The notes under the pieces: generated by a model | Seen by the model: only the letters and a program-made list of their open reading frames with translations | Database searches by the model: none | Told to the model about the DNA's origin: nothing | NCBI GenBank assembly: GCA_019307805.1 | Contig: JAFDIX010000264.1 | Location: 1 to 5,166, forward strand | DNA from: Deltaproteobacteria bacterium | GTDB lineage: Bacteria > Desulfobacterota > DSM-4660 > Desulfatiglandales > HGW-15 | Direction: 5' to 3' | Length of the DNA stretch: 5,166 bases | Part shown: piece after piece, positions 1 to 5,152 of the stretch | Layout of the letters: every line of letters begins with the position of its first letter | Numbering within the stretch: position 1 is the first letter of the stretch | Translations under genes and position numbers: made by a program

Positions 1-281
1 AAGTGTGCGCCCAGAAGGCAGGCAAACCTTTGATCACCTGTACGATGCCGTCCCATTGTATTCGCACTGCCCCATGATGCAGCCTGATAAGAACTTCCTT
101 TTTTGTGGAGTGAGTATAGGGAAGTTGACCCTGTGTGTCCAGAAAAAATGCATCGCAACATATAGCGTTTCGGGATTGGGGGATCGTGGATGAGGTTTTG
201 AGTGTTCAGAAAAAGTAATGATTGAGGTCTTCCAAGCTGATATGGTAGAGGAAATTGCCTTTAATTGAATAAGTTATGAGA

Positions 282-293
282 GCATCATGATGC
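282..293. repeat. Perfect 12-bp palindrome, possible operator
   Basis: GCATCATGATGC is its own reverse complement. It lies about 110 bp upstream of the MttB-like start in AT-rich non-coding DNA, where an operator for that gene could sit. A second, looser inverted repeat, GCGA...TCGC at 292-311, abuts it. A 12-bp palindrome can arise by chance, and no regulator is identifiable. Confidence 0.3.
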
Positions 294-386
294 GAGTTTC
301 GAAGAAATCGCTTTTCAACACATTTTATTTTACAAAGGAGGAAGACCAACCCTCTACAATTACTCCGATTTTGTTTCCCTGAATTG

Positions 387-392
387 AAGGAG
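387..392 (+). promoter_or_regulatory. Ribosome binding site of the MttB-like fragment
   Basis: AAGGAG stands 9 nt before the ATG at 402-404. It fixes the start of the MttB-like reading frame and shows that the remnant keeps the true 5' end of the old gene. Confidence 0.6.
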
Positions 393-401
393 ACTATTCG
401 G

Positions 402-530
402 ATGGACCCAAAAGCAAGAAAATTAAGTGCCGGCCCCCTTGAATACCTGACAAAGGAGCAGGTGCGTGAGATTCATTCCGCTGCGCTTGAGATTTAGGAA
501 GATCTGGATCAGGCGCTTGACAAACTTTAG
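402..530 (+). pseudogene. MttB-like methyltransferase N-terminal remnant
   Basis: The frame begins with a good ATG and ribosome binding site. Its first 31 residues (LTKEQVREIHSAALEI at about 16-31) read like the N-terminus of the trimethylamine methyltransferase (MttB/MtgB) family, corrinoid-dependent methyltransferases of about 470-500 residues that move a methyl group from a methylamine or betaine to a corrinoid protein. Codon 32 is TAG (495-497), where relatives usually have Leu in an ALEILED-like stretch. After EDLDQALDKL there is a second TAG at codon 43 (528-530). The residues between the stops look like the next family segment with a few positions deleted. Beyond 530 the frame stays open to a TAA at 663-665 but loses resemblance and runs antisense to a transposase relic. 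More than 90% of the protein is missing. Pyrrolysine is unlikely, because the MttB pyrrolysine site is mid-protein. Family call is from memory of short N-terminal sequence. Confidence 0.6.
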
Positions 531-557
531 CATGTCATCCTAAATCTCAGCCGCACC
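480..557. repeat. Long imperfect inverted repeat at the debris junction
   Basis: A perfect 12-bp core, TGAGATTTAGGA at 488-499, is repeated in reverse complement at 538-549, with a 38-nt loop. The pairing continues outward to about 480/557 with two mismatches and one G-T pair. The left arm is part of the MttB-like frame and includes its first TAG; the right arm lies beyond the second TAG. The octamer GCGCTTGA is also directly repeated at 483-490 and 513-520. The structure sits just downstream, in transposase sense, of the IS91-family remnant. It may be a replication or insertion scar, or what is left of the element's hairpin end. There is no T-run, so it does not look like a terminator. Confidence 0.6.
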
Positions 558-587
558 TATTATTGGAAGGCAATAAATTATGGATAT

Positions 588-787
588 TTAAAGGTGCCCG
601 TTAGCTCTCTTGGGTGGGTGCCAGGCCTTAAGTGCCCACATAGTCAAGTGTTTGAAAAATTTTAATGATATCCCCATCCTCTATAAATGAAAATATGCGC
701 ATTCGGACCTGCCACTTGGGACACGTTAAGGGGTCTACCTCGTAATTGTTTTGGATCAATCCGCCTGAGTCGGATCAATCTGGCCCA
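588..787 (-). mobile_element. IS91-family transposase C-terminal remnant
   Basis: Read on the minus strand in three joined frames, this matches the C-terminal end of IS91-family (Y2, rolling-circle type) transposases. WARLI is at 787-773; then, in a second frame, YEVDPLTCPKW at about 744-712 and RMRIFSFIEDGDIIK at about 705-661; then, in a third frame, HLTMWALK from 650 and HPPK shortly before a TAA at 590-588. The family usually reads WARLI, YEVDPL, CPKC, RMRIISFIED, ILKHLGLW and a proline-rich tail. The first break is a 19-bp duplication (GATTGATCC at 780-772 and 761-753); skipping it joins WARLI directly to QNNYEVDPL. The second is a one-base shift between 661 and 650. The second Cys of the CPxC zinc-ribbon-like pair is Trp. 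The catalytic domain is absent, so the element is dead. The upstream limit is unclear, probably between 787 and 841. Confidence 0.78.
753..780. repeat. 19-bp duplication that broke the transposase frame
   Basis: GGATCAATC occurs at 753-761 and again at 772-780, exactly 19 bp apart. Removing 19 bp restores a continuous transposase reading on the minus strand (WARLI then QNNYEVDPL). The duplication is therefore a later mutation inside the relic and not a binding-site array. Confidence 0.65.
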
Positions 788-841
788 TTGGTAATCGGAA
801 CGGAGCGCCTCCAGCACCACGAGGGGTTTTGCGCGTGCCCA

Positions 842-1120
842 TCACGCCTGCGCTTCTTCCTCCGCCCCGATGAGGGGCAACACCTTGTCCGCTTTGAAGG
901 ACACCAGGAACCTCGAGCCCTCCTTTTCGTTCGTGTATCCCCTACGGGCGAGGGTTTGAATGCGTTCGCTATTCTCCTCTTCCTTGATTTTGGTTAGATA
1001 AAGGCGCTTTCCCTTGTACCCATGGCCCTCTTCCACAAACAAGTAAGCGGCATGGGGGTTGGACTGGAGATTGTGGTGGGTGAAACGAGGGTTTTGGGCA
1101 TGCTCAAGGCGAAATGACAA
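842..1120 (-). pseudogene. PNPOx-family protein, N-terminally truncated
   Basis: From about residue 12 (RFTHHNLQSNPHAAYLF, then GYKGKRLYLTK and FLVSFKADKVLPLIG) this reads like the C-terminal two thirds of a small pyridoxamine 5'-phosphate oxidase-family protein of about 130-140 residues. That split-barrel flavin-binding family is common in anaerobes and usually of unknown substrate. Only 92 residues remain. The N-terminal strands, which help bind the flavin, are gone; 11 unrelated residues and then the end of the molybdopterin gene take their place. The only start is a TTG with a poor ribosome binding site, 15 bp past that gene's TAG stop and in the same frame. The natural C-terminus (TGA at 844-842) is kept. 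I infer a remnant cut by the rearrangement that set the hydroxylase operon beside it. Family assignment is good; function is unlikely. Confidence 0.72.
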
Positions 1121-1135
1121 AATCGCCTGTAGTAC

Positions 1136-3421
1136 CTACTTGCCCCCCTGATTTTTCTCTTCAATAGCCTTGAGGATCTTTTCCGGGGTCATGGGAAAAT
1201 CCGTCAAGGTCACGCCAATGGCATTGCTTATTGCAGCGGCATAGGCCTGAGCCGCGCTCATGGCTATGGACATACCCGCCTCTTTGGCCCCGTATGGGCC
1301 TCCTGGGTCCAGAGATTCCACTATTATATTGTTAATCTTGGGCATGTCACATGCAAGGGGGACTTTATATTCCAGTTGTGTGGGGTTCAGACACCTCCCC
1401 CCGTCCCAAGAGTGATACTCGGCCAGCATTCCACCCTGCCCTCCCATGACCACGCTGCCCTCAAATTGTCCCTCCACCACCATGGGATTTAGGGCGAAGC
1501 CGCAATCCTGGGCGGCCGTGACCTCCAGGGCCTTGACCATGCCTGTTTCCGGATCCACCTCCACCTCGGCTATGGTGGCCCCGAAGGAAAAGGCCTCCGA
1601 CAGCTGGCCTTTGGGGTTTTTCACCCATTCCCTGCTGTGATCGACCTTTGGCGCGTAGTGCCCTTCTCCTGAGACCGGCATCCCCTGAATAAGTCCCATC
1701 CGAACGGCCTTCTTGAGCGGGATAAAACGATCCGGACTCCCGACAACAAATATCTTCTTGTCCTTTAACATGAGGTCTTCCGGGTTTGCCTCAAGGGCTT
1801 TTGCCGTAATATCAAAGAGCTTGTTTCGGGCATCAATAGCGGCCAGCCTGGCGGCGGTTCCCCCGGCAAACGTGGTCACCATGGAATATGACCCGGGGTC
1901 ATTGGGAGTCACCTCAGTATCCGCCGTGATCAGCGTCACATCATCCATTGAAAGGCCCAGTTCTTCGGCCACCACTTGGACGAGCATATTATCATTCCCC
2001 TGGCCATTGTCCACCACGCCTGAAATCAGGGTGACCCCGCCGTCTTCGTTGAATTTAATAATGGCCTGAGATCCACCCCTGATCCCAAGAGGGAACCCAG
2101 TCTGAACTGAGTTTATGCCTATGCCTATGCCTCTCCACGGCTGGAGTTTGCCGTATTTTTCCTTCCACCTGGACTTTTCTGCGGCCTTTTCAATACATTC
2201 CGTTAGCCCGCAGGATGACACGTAACTCCCAGTAGGAGTGTATTCCCCTGTGTGCCGGGCATTGCGGAGACGCATGGTCACCGGATCAAGGCCTAGTTCC
2301 TCGGCCAGCATGTCCAGTTGCAGGTCTAGCCCGCAGGCAAAGGAGCGGCCGTGCATCCGGATCATGCCCCTGATGGGTTTGTTTGTGAGAATTCTGTACC
2401 CGTTGTACCTCACATTGTCCATCCTGTATGCCTGCTCCATACACAGGAACGGCACTGATGTGGCAATAGGGCCTGTTGAGGAATATGCTCCTCCGTCCAT
2501 GTAACAGGTGATGTCCCTTGCAAACACCTTTCCCTCCCGGTCAACGCCTGTTTTTATCGTGGTTATAAGGGCATGGCCCATACGGACATTGACGGTATTT
2601 TCTTCCCTCGTATAAACGATCTTTACGGGCCGGCCGGACTTTCTTGAAAGAAGGGCACAGATGTAGTCTGCAGGCGAGATCTCAGATCTACCCCCAAAGG
2701 CCCCTCCAATGGCGATCTTCCGCACCTTGACTTTGTGGAGCGGCATCTGAAGGGCATTTGACAGGGGCTTTGATTTCATGTGGGGCCCTGCGTTGGGCAT
2801 CCATATCTCAAGGTTGCCGTCGTCATCAAAACGAGCTACAACGGCGTAGGGCTCACTCATAAAATAGTCGTCTTCAGCAGCGGTAAACATATCCTCACGG
2901 ATCAGGTAGGACTCACTGAAGCCCTTTTCTATATCACCCACATCGATATTGATATGCACATTTATATTATTGGGGTAATCCTCGTGAATCCACGGGCCAT
3001 CCGATGACATTGCCTCAATGGGGTCATACACTGCGGGAAGCTCTTCAAGGTCCACGTCAATCAGGTCCAGCGCCTCAAGCGCGGTCTCTTCATCCACCGC
3101 TGCAACAGCCGCTATCTCCTCCCCGAAATACCTTACCCTTTCCCTGGGAAGAAAATACATGTCCTGAGTGTAGCGGAACACTCCCCACTTGACCCCGCCG
3201 GTATCCTGCCCTGTGACAACAGCCTTAACCCCTTTGAGCTGTTCCGCCCGTGAGGTATCAATATTCAGTATCTTTGCGTGGGCCAGAGAGCTCCGTTTTA
3301 TCTTGCCCACCAGCATTCGCGGGAGCTTCAGGTCCGCGGCAAATTGCACATCTCCTGTAACTCTCGAAAGGGAATCAACCCTGGGAACCCGTTTCCCGAT
3401 CAGGGAGAACTCTTTTTCCAT
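1136..3421 (-). CDS. Molybdopterin-binding subunit, 4-HBCR/xanthine dehydrogenase family
   Basis: Large catalytic subunit of a molybdenum hydroxylase. The 761 residues agree with HcrA-type subunits (about 770). Residues about 8-137 form the a/b hammerhead domain (GKRVPRVDSLSRVTG at the start, YFGEEIAAVAA at 98-108). Two Mo-cofactor-binding domains follow (about 150-390 and 410-700). The cofactor loop IGGAFGGR is at 238-245, GQGND at 473-477, and the catalytic Glu714 lies in GPYGAKEAG (708-716). There is no signal peptide or Tat motif, so it should be cytoplasmic. Two sites are odd. Where relatives usually have GAKEVGEG, this has GAKEAGMS; and the segment after Arg351-Gly352 (MIRMHGRSFACGLDLQLD) is about three residues longer than usual and lacks the common PQ and FAxE residues. 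The substrate may therefore differ from 4-hydroxybenzoyl-CoA. It is last in the operon, 2 bp after the [2Fe-2S] gene, with GAGGG 6 nt before its ATG. It ends in TAG. Confidence 0.92.
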   Translation of the reverse strand: MEKEFSLIGKRVPRVDSLSRVTGDVQFAADLKLPRMLVGKIKRSSLAHAKILNIDTSRAEQLKGVKAVVTGQDTGGVKWGVFRYTQDMYFLPRERVRYFGEEIAAVAAVDEETALEALDLIDVDLEELPAVYDPIEAMSSDGPWIHEDYPNNINVHINIDVGDIEKGFSESYLIREDMFTAAEDDYFMSEPYAVVARFDDDGNLEIWMPNAGPHMKSKPLSNALQMPLHKVKVRKIAIGGAFGGRSEISPADYICALLSRKSGRPVKIVYTREENTVNVRMGHALITTIKTGVDREGKVFARDITCYMDGGAYSSTGPIATSVPFLCMEQAYRMDNVRYNGYRILTNKPIRGMIRMHGRSFACGLDLQLDMLAEELGLDPVTMRLRNARHTGEYTPTGSYVSSCGLTECIEKAAEKSRWKEKYGKLQPWRGIGIGINSVQTGFPLGIRGGSQAIIKFNEDGGVTLISGVVDNGQGNDNMLVQVVAEELGLSMDDVTLITADTEVTPNDPGSYSMVTTFAGGTAARLAAIDARNKLFDITAKALEANPEDLMLKDKKIFVVGSPDRFIPLKKAVRMGLIQGMPVSGEGHYAPKVDHSREWVKNPKGQLSEAFSFGATIAEVEVDPETGMVKALEVTAAQDCGFALNPMVVEGQFEGSVVMGGQGGMLAEYHSWDGGRCLNPTQLEYKVPLACDMPKINNIIVESLDPGGPYGAKEAGMSIAMSAAQAYAAAISNAIGVTLTDFPMTPEKILKAIEEKNQGGK

Positions 3422-3423
3422 TC

Positions 3424-3915
3424 TTAACCCTCGGTATTATTCTGGCCGGAGCCAGTGGTGACGGCCACCACCGCCTCAACAATCTTCGCGTAGCCGGTGC
3501 ATCTGCATATATTTCCACTTATTCCCCTGCGGATTTCTTCTTCGTCTGGCGCGGGGTTTCTTTTCAGCAATCCCTTGACGGACATGAGCATTCCCGGAGT
3601 GCAGAACCCACACTGAACAGCACCCTGATCAATGAAAGACTGCTGTATGGGATCCGGCTTCCCTTGCTCGCCCAGGCCTTCCACGGTCGTTATTTCAAGG
3701 CCCTCCACCTCCATGGCCAGGGTTAGACAACTCCTCACCAGGACCCCGCCACACAATACGGTACATGAACCGCACACCCCTTCTCCGCAGCCCTCCTTGG
3801 TACCGGTAAGCTCCAGTTCTTCACGCAGGACCTCAAGCAGGGTCCTGCTGGGCGAGATATACAGGTCGACTTCCTCCCCGTTTACCGTAAAGGACAACGG
3901 TATCCTCTTTTTCAT
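3424..3915 (-). CDS. [2Fe-2S] iron-sulfur subunit, HcrC-like
   Basis: Small electron-transfer subunit of the same enzyme, 163 residues and of normal length. The N-terminal plant-type ferredoxin domain (about 5-80) holds one [2Fe-2S] cluster on C43, C48, C51 and C63. The C-terminal helical domain holds the second on C102, C105, C137 and C139 (QCGFCTPG and GNICRCTGY). All eight ligands are present, so both clusters should form and carry electrons between FAD and the Mo-cofactor. I chose the ATG at 3915: MKKRIPLSFTVNGEEVDL is where the family begins, and GGGGAAGG stands 8 nt upstream. The frame also stays open to an ATG at 3990 that overlaps the FAD-subunit stop as TGATG. That would add 25 polar residues unlike the family and has only a weak ribosome binding site, but it cannot be excluded. 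The gene ends in TAA 2 bp before the large subunit's start. Confidence 0.92.
   Translation of the reverse strand: MKKRIPLSFTVNGEEVDLYISPSRTLLEVLREELELTGTKEGCGEGVCGSCTVLCGGVLVRSCLTLAMEVEGLEITTVEGLGEQGKPDPIQQSFIDQGAVQCGFCTPGMLMSVKGLLKRNPAPDEEEIRRGISGNICRCTGYAKIVEAVVAVTTGSGQNNTEG
3428..3432 (-). promoter_or_regulatory. Ribosome binding site of the molybdopterin subunit
   Basis: GAGGG on the minus strand, 6 nt before the ATG at 3421, lies inside the last codons of the [2Fe-2S] gene. The stop and start are 2 bp apart, so the two genes are probably translationally coupled. Confidence 0.6.
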
Positions 3916-3923
3916 GGCATTTT

Positions 3924-3931
3924 CCTTCCCC
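3924..3931 (-). promoter_or_regulatory. Ribosome binding site deciding the [2Fe-2S] start
   Basis: GGGGAAGG on the minus strand sits 8 nt before the ATG at 3915. It is much stronger than anything before the alternative ATG at 3990 and supports the shorter protein of family length. Confidence 0.55.
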
Positions 3932-3989
3932 GGTTGCTCCAATGGGCCGGACACATGGTCCCCGTCCCCTTCTTTCATCACCACCCGCA

Positions 3990-4991
3990 TCAGCCTGTTG
4001 CTATTGCAATGGCCTCTTTTGTGGCCCTTTTGACCAGGATACGGGCCATCTTTTGTCTGTATTCCAGGGACGACCCCAGATTCTCAACCATAAAGGCGGA
4101 CGCATGTCTTTTCGCCAGATCCGAAGTGGCCTCAATGGCCCTCGCATCGTCAATGGGCTTCCCCATAAGGGTGGCAGCAGCCTCTTTCAGCAGCAGGGGT
4201 GCTGCACCTGCCCCGCCCACAGCGATCCTGACGGCCTCCATTCGCCTATCCATCACCCTTACTGACACTGCAGCCGATACGAGGGCAAAATCAATGGCCG
4301 AACGGTATGAAATCTTTTGAAAGCTGCTCCCCGCCCCTTCTCCGGGCACTGGCACATGTATCTCCAGCATAAGTTCGTCGAGCTCAATGGTAAAGGGACT
4401 CTCTCCCTTCCCTGTAAAGAAGTCTTCCACGGGGAGCACCCTTTCCCCCCTGCTGGATGCCAGAACCACGTCACAGCCCAGGGCCATCAGGGCACAGGCC
4501 CCATCAGACTGATTGGCCGAGCGGCACCTGTCACTGTTTTCTTCAGCGTAGCAGGTCTGGCCGTTGTTCTTGTGGCACGGAGTCCTGCCGGAGTTCCAGA
4601 ATTGGGATTGATTGTAGAACAGACACCGCGTATCTAAGCAGAGATTCCCTCCGATTGTTCCCCGAAAGTGCTGGATTGATGGGGCGCCGATTTTTCCCAC
4701 GGCTTGTCTTAGGGCAGGCAGATACTTTCCAACTATTTCGCTTTCCAGCACCTCCACCAGGGGCGTCATGGCGCCAATGACGATCACACCATCTTTTTCT
4801 TTTATGCTTCTAAGGCCCTCCAGGTTTTTCAGGCTCACCACGAAACGCGGCTTCACGAGTCGTTGTTTCATTCGCACGAGCAGGTCTGTGCCGCCGGCCA
4901 GCACCACAGCTTCTTCGCCATGAGAAGCCAGGCAATCCAACGCCTCCTGGAGATCTCCGGGAGCAAGATATTCAAATTCTGGAATAATCAC
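3990..4991 (-). CDS. FAD-binding subunit with HcrB-type [4Fe-4S] loop
   Basis: Middle subunit of the hydroxylase, 333 residues. FAD-binding motifs are AGGTDLL at 32-38 and GTIGGNLC at 111-118; the C-terminal CO-dehydrogenase flavoprotein domain follows from about 220 (KISYRSAIDFALVSAAV at 226-242, then IAVGGAGAAP). Between them, about 118-166, is an insertion that ordinary xanthine dehydrogenases lack. It carries C123, C139, C147 and C156. As I recall it, the 4-hydroxybenzoyl-CoA reductase beta subunit binds a low-potential [4Fe-4S] cluster through cysteines with the same 16-8-9 spacing, so the cluster is very likely here. Such a cluster lets ferredoxin feed electrons to the Mo site for reductive chemistry. 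C118 and C166 are two further nearby cysteines. The start is GTG, with GAGGG 9 nt upstream, and MIIPEFEYLAP fits the usual N-terminus. It is the first gene of the operon. hcrB/hbaD homologue; no symbol given because the substrate is unproved. Confidence 0.93.
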   Translation of the reverse strand: MIIPEFEYLAPGDLQEALDCLASHGEEAVVLAGGTDLLVRMKQRLVKPRFVVSLKNLEGLRSIKEKDGVIVIGAMTPLVEVLESEIVGKYLPALRQAVGKIGAPSIQHFRGTIGGNLCLDTRCLFYNQSQFWNSGRTPCHKNNGQTCYAEENSDRCRSANQSDGACALMALGCDVVLASSRGERVLPVEDFFTGKGESPFTIELDELMLEIHVPVPGEGAGSSFQKISYRSAIDFALVSAAVSVRVMDRRMEAVRIAVGGAGAAPLLLKEAAATLMGKPIDDARAIEATSDLAKRHASAFMVENLGSSLEYRQKMARILVKRATKEAIAIATG

Positions 4992-4993
4992 TT

Positions 4994-5095
4994 TTATAAT
5001 CCCTCGGCTGTCATAGAGGTCCGCAAGACCCCTGTTTTTCCCAGGTCCACTTTAAGCATCCGGATCCCGCTCAAAGGGCTTATCATACTCTCCAT
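4994..5095 (-). other. 33-codon mini-ORF in the operon leader
   Basis: Between the candidate promoter and the FAD gene an ATG at 5095 opens a 33-residue frame ending in TAA 2 bp before the GTG of the FAD subunit. It has no good ribosome binding site. From an internal ATG at 5059 it reads MLKVDLGKTGVLRT, which faintly recalls the first residues of aldehyde:ferredoxin oxidoreductases, but nothing else of that family follows. It could be a translated leader, the stub of a lost gene, or chance. The same leader can form a small hairpin at 5027-5047 (CCTG/CAGG around a purine-rich loop) with no T-run after it. Confidence 0.2.
5001..5005 (-). promoter_or_regulatory. Ribosome binding site of the FAD subunit
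   Basis: GAGGG on the minus strand, 9 nt before the GTG at 4991, supports the GTG start of the first operon gene. Confidence 0.55.
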
Positions 5096-5110
5096 CCCGG
5101 ACGGGAATCT

Positions 5111-5138
5111 AAAGTATCACAATGATCTTGTGGGTCAA
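5111..5138 (-). promoter_or_regulatory. Candidate promoter of the hydroxylase operon
   Basis: On the minus strand TTGACC (5138-5133) matches a sigma-70 -35 box in five of six bases. It is followed after 16 bp by TACTTT (5116-5111), a weak -10 box. Transcription would start near 5104 and give a leader of about 110 nt. The spacer is filled by an inverted repeat, as expected for a repressed promoter. The position directly upstream of the operon favours it; the poor -10 box keeps confidence low. Confidence 0.35.
5118..5132. promoter_or_regulatory. Palindrome in the promoter spacer, possible operator
   Basis: CACAATGATCTTGTG has 5-bp inverted arms (CACAA/TTGTG) around a 5-bp centre and lies between the candidate -35 and -10 boxes. 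A dimeric regulator bound here would block RNA polymerase. The regulator is not in the window. Confidence 0.3.
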
Positions 5139-5152
5139 GCAAAATTCTACCC

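Larger units (their letters stand above)
1..401. other. Left-edge stretch with no assignable gene
   Basis: I cannot assign a gene here. A plus-strand frame is open from the left edge to a TGA at 191-193, and a minus-strand frame is open from about 208 to the edge. Neither translation resembles a family I know, and both being open over the same bases argues that at least one is chance. From about 200 to 401 the DNA is AT-rich and broken by stops, as expected of an intergenic leader in front of the MttB-like fragment that starts at 402. It contains a perfect palindrome (282-293), a strong Shine-Dalgarno-like AAAGGAGG at 334-341 with no start codon at a usable distance, and the ribosome binding site of the fragment at 387-392. 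I see no convincing -35/-10 pair. Confidence 0.5.

Noticed and set aside
495..530. TAG codons as pyrrolysine sites
   Set aside because: The MttB pyrrolysine is in mid-protein; here the TAGs are at codons 32 and 43 of a frame that ends before 90 codons and lacks the catalytic part.
614..639. An 8-bp hairpin (GTGGGTGC/GTGCCCAC) as a REP-type element or terminator
   Set aside because: It needs two G-T pairs, has no T-run, and the sequence is explained as the coding tail of the IS91-family transposase relic.
746..997. Plus-strand open frame of 83 codons opposite the PNPOx and IS91 relics
   Set aside because: It is antisense to two recognisable protein remnants and its translation matches nothing; a shadow frame.
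1446..2504. Several plus-strand open frames inside the molybdopterin gene
   Set aside because: They are antisense shadows of a clearly conserved coding sequence.
1136..3421. Identification as xanthine dehydrogenase or aerobic CO dehydrogenase
   Set aside because: The partner FAD subunit has the HcrB-type cysteine loop that those enzymes lack, and I see no CO-dehydrogenase active-site loop in the large subunit.
4570..4590. TGGCAC followed by a GC pair at about the spacing of a sigma-54 promoter
   Set aside because: It lies inside the conserved coding sequence of the FAD subunit, the -12 element is poor, and no gene starts downstream on that strand.
3632..4780. Plus-strand and alternative minus frames over the iron-sulfur and FAD genes
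   Set aside because: The cysteine motifs and FAD motifs fix the coding frame; the others are shadows.
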